This document shows, one piece after another, positions 1-13,492 of a stretch of 64,000 nucleotides of DNA. Below the pieces are notes generated by a model. It was not told the origin of the DNA. It did not search any database and was given only the letters and a program-made list of their open reading frames with translations. Position 1 is the first letter of the stretch. The number at the start of each line of letters is the position of its first letter. The stretch spans positions 13,702,001-13,766,000 of the forward strand of contig NC_135774.1 in NCBI RefSeq assembly GCF_028453695.1. The letters run 5' to 3'. This DNA comes from Augochlora pura (lineage: Eukaryota > Arthropoda > Insecta > Hymenoptera > Halictidae). The translations under genes and the position numbers were made by a program.

Positions 1-469
1 CAACGCCGAGGCCGTAGAAAGCTTTCAAAGTCCCGATCAATCATCCCGACCTTTCGTTTCGTAATAATCGAGTCCCCGCCCAGCTCGGCCAGATATCAAT
101 CGTCCAAAAAATCAGCGTGGGCGGCCGGGACCGCCGAAGGATTCCTCGCCGATACTTTCTTAATTTCCTGCGAACGATGGAAGCCATCGGCTCGGCCCGT
201 GGCTTCTTCGAACCCTGATTAATTCGGACGCTACGCGATACCCTTGGAATACTTGCTCGCGTCTTCGCACATACCCCGCGCGGGTCGTCTCCGCGCAACG
301 TCGGCTGTTTCGGTGTGTAACGGCACACCGCACCGGGCGCAGCCATCCACGTCGCGGATGAATATCGCGGATATAATGTTACTGTATTTCATTACCTGTG
401 GTGCACCGGATGCGCTACGCTGGCTCGCTCCCGTGTATCCTGCATCAGCGCCGGGTCTAGCGCCCTCTC

Positions 470-620
470 TTCCCTCTCGCCTCTTGTTCTCTCTTGTTGT
501 TCCCTCTTGCTCCCTCTTCCTCACTCTTGTTCTCTCTTAGCCTCTCCCTCCTCTCTTCTCTCTCTCTCTCTTCCTCTCTTTCTCTCTCTCTTGGTCTCTG
601 TCTCTCTCACCAACCCCCTC
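470..620. repeat. Polypyrimidine CT-rich tract
   Basis: About 150 bp of almost only C and T with CTCT, CCTCTT and TTGTTC words; the reverse strand is polypurine. The frames through it (Ser/Leu-rich) are not genes. Confidence 0.9.
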
Positions 621-2931
621 CCCGTCCCTCTGGCCAGCACGTCTCGTTGTATATCCTCCTTTATGCGGCCCGGTTTCGGCTTCCGGCCCCGCCATTCAGG
701 AATATCACCTTACGCGCGCATCCTCGTGATTCAGCCGACTCTCGAAACACGTTGTAATCAAAGGATTACCACGGGTACCGAGCCGCGGCCCCTAAGTCAG
801 CCTCTGTTCAACGCGACCACCCCGGCCACCACCACCGCCGAGCTATAATCATCGTCGCACACGCGTCCTCCGATCCACACCCGCGCCGACCCTGCGTCCT
901 CAGAAACCTTAACCCTTTCGTTAAACGACCGATTTTCGAACGACTTGCCGCTGGATTTTATCCACGCCGGCGCTGCCTTGTCATTGGTCGCGACCTGCTC
1001 GTCCACGCGTCTCGGACACCGGAGGCGTGATTAGGGCTACTGTTCGCACGAGTTACGCTGAAGTGTTTAACGATACGACGAATCGATCGAACGTTCTGTC
1101 TGCGATGTTTTTGGGGCTGGTTTGGGTGATATCATTTCCTTCGACAGTTTCTTTGTCTCTATATGGTATATACGATTCCAAAATGAACGTAAATCGTAAA
1201 TAAAATACTAAAAATAAATGAGTATTACAAATGTCATATATGGCATGTCTGATTGTAATCTTATTGGAGGGTATATTGACTTTGCTTATATTTTTCATTA
1301 ATAGATTTTTATTTTCTCCTGTGTTTTCATATTATATCTTTAAAGTATAGTATTTGGAAAAGGTATGACCCATCATGACCTTTTTAAAATTTATGATATA
1401 AATATAATATAGGAGTTAGTAATTATAATTTGAGCGACGTTCGCGTACCAAAAGGTACTCGAACTTATTATACTCAATTTTAAACGAGTAACATTCACAT
1501 TTAGTACATTCTACAAGAAATCTCCACGGCGAGTCTAACTCGTCGCTACACCCGATAATAAGATGGGAGTACAAGAATTCTCATAACGAGGTCCAACAAG
1601 AAATCAGTTCCTCGCAGGACCACCCTGATGTTATATGCAACACACGAACCCACCCAGAGAGGAAGTTGCGGCCCCTATTGCACAGGTAATTTAAGTAAGA
1701 GATAAGGGTAGAGAGGTGGTCGAGTCACCTGGCCGAGGATTTTCCCTCGGTCGACGGACCGACCGGGTTAGGTGCGTTCGTCGAACCGTTTTGCAAAGTT
1801 CCCGAATCCCGGACAAACTCCGTTGGCCCGTGTAAATTATGCCAGCAGGGCGGAGGAGCGTAAAATAAATCGGTGGTTATCGTTGAGATATTATTACGCG
1901 GAGGTCCGGCGAATTTCACGCGGCCAGGAACTAATTATATCGTGATAACGAGGCTAATTTGGAGCCGCGCGGGACCGTTTCGCACTTGTGCGCTTATAAA
2001 GAGAATAGGATTATAAATAGAAGCAGAGGAGGCGAGCGCGGCGTCGCCGAGGAGAACGCGTAGAGGGGGGACGAGCCGGTGAAGTTTCTGCCTCGCGTTT
2101 CTGCCTCGTTCTCTCTCTTTCTCTTTCTGTCTTTCTCTTTCTCTCTTTCTCTTTTCCTCCCACCTTTCCGTCTCTCTCCATTATTATACCGTCGGCCCGC
2201 AAATTGTAGTCGCTTTCTCTCGAATCCAAGTGCCACCCACCATTACGTGATTAACGCACGGCCTGGCACACGTGATATTATCTTCGCGAGGGGCTGCGAA
2301 TAGAAATCGCCAAGACGAGCGAGCACCGCCACCGGTCCGTCGCAGACATAATGCTCGCCGCTGTCCAGCCTCTCGTTTTTCATAGCGATCTTATCCGGGA
2401 TCCTAACCCCCTGAATCGGACCGCGGGCCCTTCTCTCTCGCCAGATTTTCTCGGGAACGATTGCGATCCGGTCGCGTTCCGGCCGATTTCGAGCGCCGTG
2501 GATTGATGATCGCGAACGCAACAAAACCCCGCTCCCGATAAATTCGAAGACGGGAATAGCACGGCGAAAAACGATGGGGACGGTTAACGAACGTTAACAG
2601 AACGCGTCGCTGCAACGAGACACGGAATAAATTATCGGCGACAGAATATGTCGGTGGTTAATCGATCGCCCGGTCGAATTAGTTTCCCCCCCGGACGCGA
2701 ATGTTTAATCGCGGCGCGTTGATAATTGCTCGGTCGGGCTCTTTGTCCTTGTCTAATCATTCCGAAAGATCGCATTGCCGGGGTTTCGATAATTATTTGC
2801 CGTCTGTTCCGACGGTACCGGTCCAGGATAGTTATTTATACAGTGCTGTCGGTCGGTCAATTATGCAGCCAATTATTTTCCGGGGATGCGGCCGACTTAA
2901 TTACAGAATTCACGTGGCCGGCGAATTTTTA

Positions 2932-2952
2932 GGTCGGTCGGTCGGTCGGTCG
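2932..2952. repeat. GGTC tetranucleotide repeat
   Basis: Five uninterrupted GGTC units in upstream non-coding DNA. Confidence 0.9.
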
Positions 2953-3629
2953 CGTAACAAACTTGGACGAAATTAATTGAATTTAATTTGACGCCGGCCA
3001 ACATTCGGGATCGTATCGCGTGACCGTGTTATTAGCGGACGGTTTGATTGAATTTTTATCCCTGGCCCCCCGCCCCGTCCCGCCCCGCCACCGTTCCCGG
3101 TGTCTCCGTTCGTTAACGAGGAAAAGCGAAGAATTCCAACGGATTTCCACGAACGCGCTCGAGGAAATTCGACGGGGACCCACCGACCTGCGGATGGATC
3201 CACACACACCTTCGGCTTTCTTCCCGCCGCTCTTTCACAGCGGTCCTCTTTTTTTCCTCTCTGTCGTCTGTATAGTTTCGAAGGATTTTTGTTCCACCGC
3301 GGTCCCGGCGATTCCGTTTCAATCGAATCCCCGTTTACGGCAAGTTCCTCCGATCCGAGAATGAAAATTTCAATAGCCTCGTAATGAGTTCCGACCCGCC
3401 GATAATTAATTCTGCAAACTTATATTCGCCGAGCGAGTTAATTTCCAACCACGCAAATTAGGATTTTAATCGAATCCCGGCCATCCTATCAGCCGGCACC
3501 GTCTGGCTCGCAAAAATGAAGACTCGATTCCGTAACGAGGCCACGGTTCACCGTCGGTCACTTTTACTCTCGACACTTTCGCTATTATCTATCCCTGATA
3601 AAGCGTGGAACAACTTTATATAGGGAATT

Positions 3630-3800
3630 TTCAATGTGAATGATAAACAATGTACGATACATGATATAAAATACACGATATAAAATACACGATACACAAT
3701 ACGGAATATACGACACACTATAGTGTATTGTGCATCATCATACACTATGCTCGATACCTGATAGATGATGATACACCATACGAAGAACACGACACACGAT
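3630..3800. repeat. Cryptically repetitive ATACACGATA-type sequence
   Basis: Words of the type GATATAAAATACAC, GATACACAATAC and CATACACTATGC recur at irregular 8-18-bp steps. The minus-strand frame across it (3548-3790) is Ile/Val/Tyr-rich repeat translation. Confidence 0.7.
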
Positions 3801-4270
3801 TTTCAGTTTTATCTACCGAAGATATATTCAAAGTATAATTCATTTTAATCAAATTTTATCCGAACAAATATTTTATTAGAATAAGAATTCACTGCAATAA
3901 GAATTTAATCGTACAAAAATTCATACGGAAAATAATTGACTCGAATAAAAATGCTGGAATATAAAATATTCTTTCGTAGTTTTTCGATTAATTTCTTCTT
4001 CCAAATTACTTTCTCGAAATATTTGATTTTATCAAATCAAAAATGATTGAAGTAAAAGGTACATTAATAATTCCTAAACCAATTCTAAATTTCCTAGTGC
4101 ACTGCGTTCTCGGTTTCTCAAAATTGCGAAACGCCGTTCGATTTTCCAACGGGCCGAACACCGTAAGAAGTCGTCAAGCTGTTTCTTCTTTAATATTGCG
4201 TGGCAAGCAGCGCCGCCGGTAATCTCTAATCCTCGTTAACGTCCCCGTAGCCTAACTTCTCTGGCCTACC

Positions 4271-4289
4271 TCTCTCTCTCTCTCTCTCT
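4271..4289. repeat. TC microsatellite
   Basis: Uninterrupted TC dinucleotides. Confidence 0.9.
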
Positions 4290-4904
4290 GTTTTTCCGCG
4301 AAAGTTACGGACTCCCGAACCACTTCCGGCCAACTGGCTTTCGATATTGCCTCGCGAATTTCCACGCTCCCGAGCTGGCTGGCGTGAACAGAGAGTGCAA
4401 CGATTCAGTGTTAATTTATCGAAGCGTTTTCACGGGCGGGCTGGTTCACGATCCTCTCAAAAGAACGATCCTTTTCAAAACATCGATTCCTCGGAAAAAA
4501 TGGAAAGGTTTTTTGACTGCCGGATCCAATTAGGGGATGAGAAGCCCTTTGAGGAGTTCCAATTACGCGGGCGCGCTCGGTGCGCCAAAACTTTTTGGAC
4601 AAAAATCAGGATTTTTCTTATTAATGTACAACGTGGATATATATTCGCGAGGTATAAAAATCATGTGAATTTGTAATGTGATTTAGTTATACTAAGTTGC
4701 GAGCCAGAAAATGTTTTTGTTTCAATTAAATTTCTCGTTTTAAACAGGTATATAATACAGCATTGATTCAAAGCAGCGACTGAATTTTTAAATGAATTTT
4801 TTAAGGAAAAAGAAATTTCGTAATTATAAAGTAAATTTATATCTCTGTTCGATGTCTCTATATTCACGATACAGCGACGTCAGCAAATGAGTATTTTAAA
4901 TTTA

Positions 4905-5113
4905 CAGTGATGTAATTCACATTTTAGCTCGTATTTAGAAATGTAATCTGTACATGCCAAAATATCAGAAAGTCAAGATAAATTACAAAGTCACGAATAA
5001 ATTAACTTCTCTAAATTATCTTGAAAATAAATGTAGCTAGTAAAGAGTACAAACGTTAGTAAAAAGTGATACTCCCTATTTCTCACGGTGAGAAACATTG
5101 AATTACGTCACTG
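4905..5113. mobile_element. Tc1/mariner-type MITE with 15-bp terminal inverted repeats and TA flanks
   Basis: The left end reads CAGTGATGTAATTCA (4905-4919). The right end is the reverse complement of CAGTGACGTAATTCA (5099-5113). They match at 14 of 15 positions. Each end is bordered by TA (4903-4904 and 5114-5115), the target-site duplication expected for the Tc1/mariner superfamily, whose ends often begin CAGT. The 209-bp interior is AT-rich and has no coding capacity, so this would be a non-autonomous element moved by a transposase encoded elsewhere. It lies inside an AT-rich block upstream of the Dpr-family gene. The assignment rests on end structure alone. Confidence 0.7.
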
Positions 5114-5115
5114 TA

Positions 5116-8100
5116 ATTCTATCCCACTCGAAAGATATTGTATATCGAAGAAACAAGCTGACTTTCAAGTAATTGCGTCCACAAGCTTTCGCGGATCGAT
5201 GCTACCGCCAACCAAATAGATTAAAATCGAACAATCATTTTCCGAGCTTTGTCGACCGCAGAGGCGCGCGGTGCAGCGTCCTAAGCAGCCGGAGAGCGTT
5301 GATCGCATAATCACGAGCATCGGATATTAAAAAGCCAGGGAACCGCGCGTAATGCAGTGCCGGACCTCGGGTATTCTTTACAGGGGATCGCGGTTCAGCC
5401 GGCTCGAAAGCTCCGCCGATAAATACACGTTATCGATATTACTTTCCGCGCGGTGTCCACGATAGCGGACCGATTCACAGTCCCCTCGCTCCTCCGTTCC
5501 GCTCTTTATTTCTCTTTTCCTTTCCTCTTTCTCATTGTCGTCGGCCGCGCAAGGAATTTGTGTCCCACGGGTCGCCGGGGGTGGCACCGTTTCTATTCAT
5601 CCCGAGAAATAAAGGCGTGCCCGATCGCGAGCCCCCGATAACCATGAATATTTTATCCGCATAATATCGCGCGCGCGCGCGGATTCCCCGCAACTCTCGT
5701 TCACACGTACGGTTTTCGTACACGTGTCCGGCCGGCTCCACCATCCTCGCGCCACTCAGGGACCAGGCATCCCACCCCCGCGGAGATCGCACAACGTCGC
5801 TCTTGAACGGAGAAGAACAGCCCTGTCAACGGCCCCGATCACACGCGAGGAATGCAAACGCGCGGCAATCGCACCGTTGCACATATTTAGCTCATGGTGC
5901 CCCATGGGGCGCGCCCGATTGTCCTGGGGCAGGCTTTGTTCGGGCGACACCCGTTGCACCGTGAATATTTTCGAACCGGGAATGTATGAGCGGTATTTTT
6001 CATCCATTATTTTTATGTCGATATCAAGTTAATTGTATAACCTTTATGGCAGCAGTTGTAAACTCGAATATGGAGAAGCGATTGTATTTTAGTTGGACGC
6101 TTTCATTTGAAAATTTAGTGGACTAGCCTGTAACATTCAGATATTTCCGAAGAGTATTTAGTAAAATTGTAATTATGTCCAGATTAAGTAATTTATAAAC
6201 TAGTTTGCTTAGTAAACTATTTGGTAATTGACAGAAACGTTAACTATTTTTCGCTCAGATTCTTGAATTTCGCGGATCATTTAAGGCTCGGAAAATAATT
6301 TTCCATTTTCGAAGCTGTCTCTCGGCCTCTTCGGTGAAAACAGTTTTAACGTCGAAAGACGTTTCCGTACAGCGCGAAGCATCTCGTACCGATCTCCGCA
6401 GTTCGCCCGTTCGCCAATTTCCGATTGAAAGTTCCATCTACGCGGAGTTGAACGCAGCACTGGGTCAGACGCGACCAGTTTTCGCGTTTCTCCGATCACG
6501 GGAGCGTGACTTTCGCACGCGGATTGCGTGTCAGCGTACCGTGTCTCAGGTTTTTATTTTTATATCGGCCGACGGACAGCGTCGTGTCCCACCGTGCGAA
6601 TCTCCCGTCGTAACTATCCGACGGCTCGAAGTTCCGCGGCGTTATTCCGGCGCCGGAAAATCGCCGCGAGAACTCGCAGATACTACTCGCTCTCCGTTGT
6701 ATTTCGGATCGTTTCGCGCTGCCTCGCCTCTGCCGGCGCGTGGGCGTTCTATAAACGGCCTCTATATCAATTCGCGGCTCGATTTAACCAACCCCGCGAT
6801 CCCCTTTCTCAAACATCCGCCGCGCAACAATTACCGGCGGCCATATTACCACCGTCGCCGTTTCGCCGCGGCGAGGAGCCCGCCGGATTTTTTTTTGAAA
6901 GAGCAGTCGGACGCCGTTCCACCTGCTCGGAAGGCGGGCAGACGCGCCGCGCAATTACATTCAACAAACGTGACAGAGGGTTTAACAACGCCGACATGAT
7001 TATATAACCCGGTGTTGTATCCGACCGCGTTCATTTGTCAAGTTATTTCCGCGCGCCCCTAACGAAGCGACCATTCTTCCTGATTATTCTGGGTCCTTTA
7101 TCGGCCCGCTCTTCGTCTTCGCTTGGACAATGGTAATTCGCGACAATGAATACGGGTAATTACATCAGTGCTGCCTTTGTGCCGCGTTACTTTTGACTGG
7201 GTTAGCGTACATTGTGTCCGGGAACTTCAATTTTTCCCGCGACAGTCGGCTGATCATGACCTGAAGATTCCACTCGCGGTATGTACACTGTTGGCGAATT
7301 TGGCGAATTTTTAATAGTCATTTGTTTTGTATCGGAAGAACGTGTGGATATGGTAACACGTGATATTGGTTTAATAGGGTAGAATTTTAATAGAGCATAG
7401 TTTGGCATAGCAAAAGCAGATTAAATGTGACTTTAACAGTAATATTATTTCAAATAACGTGTTATTTTACTTTAGAATTGTTCGAAATAATTGTTTGAGA
7501 TAATTGTGAAATTCTTCTTGGAAATTATACGATAATTTAATTATCGGTTCTGAGTTTGACGGTTTATACTGACATTTTCATTGATATTTCTGCAAAATGA
7601 AGGAATCGATTGATTGACAGCATTGAAAATAACAGTTCGATTTGAATTACTTCAAATAATTATTCTTTTCCTCACTTGAAATAAAATTTACACTACTCCG
7701 TAGTGAGAATGAATTACTGAATTTCGTTTCTTCAAGTAAATTTTGTCGAATTCAAGGGAGAATGCCAGACGAGTGACGCCAATGTAAAATACTGAGTAAA
7801 TTAAAATAATTTTACTATTCTCAACTCTGTAAAATTACCAAAGGTAAAATTAAATATATATTTAGCGTTTCTCTCTTACAATCACCGTAATAAATTGCTA
7901 TTTAACATAAAGATCCGCAGTCGAATCGTCGTATTAAAATAAGATTTCGAGAAAAGTGGGTGGAGCCCGCAAGGATCAGATAGTTCGAAAATCGCCCAGC
8001 AAATACGTGGCCGAGCCTCCTAACTCTAGTCCCCGGGTGGATCCGTTTCTCCGATTTCAAGCGTCGAAAAGGCTCGGGGCTTCCCGCAGAGTTTGGCCAT

Positions 8101-11100
8101 GAAAAATGGGCACGGGAGGGGCGCGTGTAGGCCGTTCCGTTCATCGAAGAGCGGAGATCGCTTTCACGAGCAACACCGTCGCGCTTAATGTCCAATAAAC
8201 GAGCGAGGATGATCGGCGTACGGCTTCGAGCTGACACAAGCTCGCCTCGACGGACCCACACATACGTTTCTCTGTGGGATCCCCGTCGGTTCGCGCCACG
8301 AGTGGTTTCGTCCCCGGCGTTGGATGTTGGTTCACGCACCAGCTAGCGTGGCACACTCACACACGCGCACGCAATCTCGCTCGCACGCACGCACGCACGC
8401 TGCTTTGTCACGCGTGCGGTCGGCTGTCTGCGTGCTCGTCTCTCGTCTCTCACCTAAGTTTATTGTTAGAGGGGCCGCTGGCCGCGGACGTGCCACCAGG
8501 ATTTAGTGCGTCTTGCACGCCCATGCCGGTACCACGCGCGCGTCGCGACGCCTCCAGTGATCGAACGCCGATCGATCGATCCCACCGTCACAGTGAACCG
8601 ATCTTTTCCGAGGCCGCCGCCGACTACGGATCTGCCAGTGATCGATCGGAGTGATGAGTTCCGTTTATTCGAATCGAGTGACCCGAAGTGCGAATCCGAT
8701 GGCGCGAAGGTAGACAAGCGAAGCCGAACGTGACGCGGGTCCACGATCGGTTCCGGGTCTCCGCTCCTGTTTCCTTTGATTTTTCGACCCCACCCCTTTG
8801 GCCCTTTTCGCCCCCGTAGGTCGATTTCTATATCGCGACAGCGGAACGGTTTAATTCCATTTCTCTCCTCCTACTCTCTCTCTCTCTCTCTCTATCTTTC
8901 TCTCCATCGCTCTTTCGTTCTCGTGCTCTCTCGCTGCCTCTCGATGGCGAAAAAAACCGGGGAAAAAAAGTAAAAAGGGTCGCGATATCCGTCGGAAAGG
9001 GACTTCCGTTCTGTCGGATGACGCGGGCTCAGCTTTCCACGGGACACCGAGGCCAGAATGAAAAAAACGTGAAATTTGGATTTCGAGGACAGCGGAGTGC
9101 TACGAACACGGAAAACCAATTGCAGGAGTGCACCGGTGCTCGAGTGGGTGGGGATCGCAGCCGGAATAGAGGAATGACGAACTGATTCAAGCCGTGGCGA
9201 GGGCGGAGACGGGGCTAAACGACGGGTACAGGTCCGGCACAGGGACCTGTGGGGGAGGTCGAGGCTGCACGGTGCAACAGTCGTTCTTTGAGCAGACGCG
9301 CGCGCGTTTACCTCGAAATAAAAAATTGCAAGCCGCCGGTAAAAGTGATATTCCCGTGCTACGGACCCGCCCTCCGTCGTTCACCTTTTTTTTCTCTTTT
9401 TCCAGACGACTACGACGAGACGCGTAATTCCGCGAGAGTATCGCGCGTAACTCGACGCGAGGATACGCGCGATCGATGATTCCGATCCGCGATTCGATTC
9501 GATGCGATTGTACCGCGAAAAATTCGGACCCGATGACTTTTTAATCAGCCGCTTAATGAATCTACCCGCTCTCCGGAAAAAAGCCTGTTCTATTTTATTT
9601 TTTTTTTAACTGGGCCAACGAGGAATAACACGGGAAGGGAGCTTTTATCCGAATCCCCGGATTTAGCGATGGCGTCGAGCGGAGCTCGATCGCTGCTAAA
9701 CTCGAAGCGAGGCGGACTGTTTATGCGTAAAAATGGTATTTCAATTAGCCGGGCGTCGAAGCTGTATTTTTTTAGCAGACGTCGATTAACGCTGCTGTGT
9801 CGGCTACATTTGGGTCACACTAATTTTGTATTCGCTTTTGGAATTTTTTATCAAGACACATTGAACGTACTTAAAGTTACTCGCATTTTGTGGATATAAA
9901 AGATTTAAGCTGGTAGATGTCAATTTTTTATTTGAATTTCGTTAGGTGTATGCCATTTTCTTCGCAGCTGCAACGATTAGAATTTGTTCGATTTTTATCA
10001 TTTCTTAGAGGAAAGGGAAAATTCGTTTTTATTGTGTACCTATATTTATTTCACTGCTTAATTTGTCATGGACAAGAGAATGAAATTGTATTTTCACTTA
10101 AAAAGCGAAATGATATTTGTAGTTACCAAATTATTAGTAGAAATCTTGAGTCAATCTCGTCGAAGTTTATCAAGGAGATGCAATATAGACTCTGTCATCT
10201 AAAAGTTTATTTTTGTAATATTCTGTTACTAGAACGTTTTATAATTTAACAATTTTATTTAACTTATTCTCTGGGCTATAACCTACCTAAATAGTACAGT
10301 AATTCGTTAATTGAATTGGATGCCAGAATATTGTGAAAATAAATGTTTATATAAGGAAGTCACTACTGTAACTAAATAGTCTTAATATTACGATAATTAT
10401 TAAAGTAGAAATTCAAGTGTTAATATCGCACAGGCGGTGCTCGAGTCCCAGCCGATTGATCAAGAAAAATTGACTTTTCGCTCGACAGTAATACTCTATT
10501 CAACAAGTTTCCGCGGTATCAAAGGAGGCACGCCTCTTCCCACCCGCGCGGCATCATTTCTCCCGGGTGGTTTAAAGTACATACCTCGCCTAGGGGTGGG
10601 AACCCTCTGATTTTTGGGGACGCGGGTCTCGGTCGCGTTTACCAGCGTTTTTAACGCCTGCTTCGCCTCCTTCCGCTCGCTAATACATCCTTAAACGTGA
10701 CCGCGCTCGTATACTCTTGCTTTCTTTCATCTCCACGACCCTAATTAACTTTGGTAATTATGTGTACGCTCCGACAGAGAGGAGCTTTGGCCTCCCTCTT
10801 CCTTCCTCTCTTTCTTCTTCTTTCCCTCAGCTGTTTCCTACCGAAGGTTTAAAGAGGAAAGAGCGGGACTGGGACGCACGTGCTCGCAACCGGCACCGTG
10901 TCAACCATAATCCGCCTATAAATAGGCGGCCGGATCCCGCAAGATTTGACAGCTCGTGACGAGCCCGTTGCTCGAGCGGATGCCGTTTCGCGAGAAACGC
11001 AGCCCGGTTCCTCGAGCCGCTTTTTCAACCTTGCTTCCATGGAACGTCGTTTATTTCCATCGGCTTGTTTCAGCGGCGGCAGGACCGTGCGCGCCCGGCG

Positions 11101-13169
11101 TGGGCGTGTGTCGCCGCGCGAGCTTTCGGCTCGTTTAATTGCGAGTTTTCAATGTAGCGAGATGTTATTTAAAACCGTTCCACTTTGCGCGAGTTTGCGC
11201 GCCGGGAGGGGGAGAGCGGATCCGTGTCTTTCAACCATGCGGTTTTTGAATCCCGGCTACCAACGCGGCCGACGCTTTGACGCTTTTATGGCGAACGATT
11301 TCCCTGCCCGTTCTTATCCGTCGCCTTTTATCCTTTGTTTTTATCGTACGCCGCGCCGCGCTGAATGCTGCGATATTTATCGTAACTATTTGTTGCGCAA
11401 TCGGTTTTTCCGGGAAAATTGGAGTTTACAGAGTGGCGGAGTAAAAGTGTATACGTGTTTCATGGGGGTGACGATCGTGTTATGAGTCCTTTAAATAATT
11501 GATTGGATTTTAGTGATGGTATTTATGAGATAGACGTAATTAACATTATCTAACAAATCAATAAACAAATATATAAATAAATAAATTTCTATATGTCAAT
11601 ACTATTACATATAAAAATATATATATAAATCCGGGTGAACATTGTCTGAGAAATAAAAGCGTGTCACGACAATCCCCAAGCGAGTCGCGTTATGTATACA
11701 CGTATACTTGTCACGGTATTACAGCAATATCGATGTACGCTTTTTATCGGCCGCGTTGCTGAGGTTCCCTAAGTGGCCCGAGTACTTTCGGTTTTTAGCG
11801 CGGCGTCAGCTCGCCGCGTAAAACGCGGATGCGTGACCCGATCCTTTATCATCTTTCCCTCGGTTTTATTACGCGCCGATAACGCGCTCCTTAAAACGGC
11901 AGATCGTGTCGCGGCCAATGACAACCGCGGCTCCTCGTCGTTCGAACGAATCGTAACGCTGTCTTGCAGACACCGCGATATCGATCGGAATCGCTTTTGG
12001 ACACCTCGAGATCAAAATCCGGCGGGCAAAGTGCCGGAAATTCGAACTACCGCAGAACTTACTCGCCGATACTATAGCTCGCGTGACCGGTTGTATCTGT
12101 AGTTAGTGTAACAATGATAGAGAATTAAGTATTAGGTAGTTATTGTTAAAGAATTATAGTTTTTGTGGAATGTTGGATTATATTTAAAGGAGAAATTAAT
12201 TGCAACATATTGTTTATGCGCTTTTTTCATTTATTTTATTTTTTAGTCGAGTATTCGAAACGAAAAGTCAGTTTTCTTTTTAAAGTGTAATTAATATTAT
12301 TATAAAGCGTAAATGATGTATGCTGAACTTAATTATATAGGTTCGTTTTATTAGTTATTATATGATTACTATATTACAATTATATAGCTAATTATAGTTG
12401 CATACAGTTATAGATACAGCATGCATACACACATAAATATAATACGACAACTGCAGACAAAGGCTAAGAAATTAAAATTTTTAATACTAATATTAATATC
12501 AATATTCGTAGCATTTATTAACTATATTTTCCCCCGCATATAACTCGTCCAGCCGACATACTCATTGCTTTAATTTCGCCCACCAGTGCTCTCACTCCGG
12601 ACGACGGTGCGGCGGTCGAAAGGCGAGAGGTCGCGAGCAGAGAAACCGTAGGTGTCGTCGTCGGAACGACGGATTAAAATTTAGCGATACCCAAGTCCTC
12701 CGTCGCGGCATTAGTCTCCGGTTCGAATTTTTTCGCTGGCAGCCAGGCGCCGCGGCGGTGTGTAAGCGTTTGAATTTTAATTCGCCGGCTGCTGAAAATT
12801 TCGTTAGTCCCAGCGTGGTCGTAGCTCCGCGCGCTACGTCATACGCTGCCGTGAGAACACACGAGCCGCGCGAGTCCTCGCACACAGAACCTGGCCAACA
12901 CCCACACGGCATCCCCCCCTTGGATTTACGTGTTTCTCAGCTTTATGCCCCGCAGGCGCACCTGCGCGACGCGTAACTCCCTCCCACACTCTCGTCTTCG
13001 GATATCGTCAACCATGGCCCTCGTACGTTCGAAATGCAACCCTAAATTTCGACGGTGATTCCCAGGCTGTTTTTCTTCGGAACTGTGTCGGATGCTTCTT
13101 GCTGGCAAAGATTCAAAAAGCGGATTCGATGCGCGGTTCTGCGCCGAGGGTCTTCGCTTTTTCAGGATC
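5116..13169. other. Non-coding upstream sequence, no gene seen
   Basis: AT-rich blocks lie at about 6010-6260, 7390-7910, 9800-10450, 11500-11720 and 12100-12540, separated by GC-rich blocks with frequent CpG. A 17-bp quasi-palindrome (CGATAATT-T-AATTATCG) lies at 7530-7546. Microsatellites occur at 8382-8400 (GCAC) and 8876-8893 (CT). The frames here have no recognisable domains. Confidence 0.55.
8300..8755 (+). promoter_or_regulatory. Possible CpG-rich transcription-start or leader region
   Basis: This block is rich in CpG, GCAC and GATCGATC motifs and has several CCAGTG/CAGTGA words resembling arthropod initiators (near 8555, 8594 and 8635). A possible donor AAG|GTAGAC follows at 8709. 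It could be a distant untranslated first exon of the Dpr-family gene or of another gene. Nothing in the sequence proves transcription, so this is a weak suggestion. Confidence 0.15.
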
Positions 13170-13288
13170 TTATTGGTTCGAAAATATTTTTAGTTCGAGG
13201 ATCTTATTGGTTCGAAAATTATTTTGAGTTTGAGGAGCTTTGCTTTTTGAAAATATTCTCAGTTCGAGTACCTTTCCGTTTCGAAAAT

Positions 13289-13492
13289 CTTGACGTTTCA
13301 AAAATCTTGTCATTTCGAAAACCTTGACGTTTCAAAAATCTTGTCATTTCGAAAATCTTGACGTTTCAAAAATCTTGTCATTTCGAAAATCTTGACGTTT
13401 CAAAAATCTTGTCATTTCGAAAATCTTGACGTTTCAAAAATCTTGTCATTTCGAAAATCTTGACGTTTCAAAAATCTTCCCAAATCGAAAAT
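13289..13492. repeat. 34-bp minisatellite built from two 17-bp half units
   Basis: The word CTTGACGTTTC starts at 13289, 13323, 13357, 13391, 13425 and 13459, exactly 34 bp apart. Each 34-mer is CTTGACGTTTCAAAAAT followed by CTTGTCATTTCGAAAAT, two related 17-mers. The sixth unit decays. Degenerate relatives (TTCGAAAAT spaced by 17-30 bp) extend over roughly 13170-13570. The minus-strand frame across it (13412-13789) is only a translation of the repeat and is not a gene. Confidence 0.95.

Larger units (their letters stand above)
1..4904. other. Non-coding upstream sequence, no gene seen
   Basis: A polypyrimidine CT-rich stretch occupies about 470-620 and another 2091-2180. AT-rich blocks lie at about 1050-1520, 3590-4100 and 4600-4900; the rest is GC-rich with many TAATTA-type sites. 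At 1446-1459 there is a GTACC-AAAA-GGTAC inverted repeat with weaker pairing outside it. The open frames here are short, overlapping and low-complexity. No exon, RNA gene or transposon protein is recognised. Confidence 0.6.

Noticed and set aside
1500..1700. Possible LTR-like sequence in an upstream block
   Set aside because: No paired copy, primer-binding site or gag/pol translation was found.
6334..6999. 221-codon + strand open frame
   Set aside because: GC-rich chance frame overlapped by a second frame of similar length (6528-7007). Arg/Pro/Ser-rich with no motif.
10296..10373. TACAGTA ... TACTGTA as a second MITE
   Set aside because: Only five to six terminal bases match and the internal sequence does not extend the inverted repeat.
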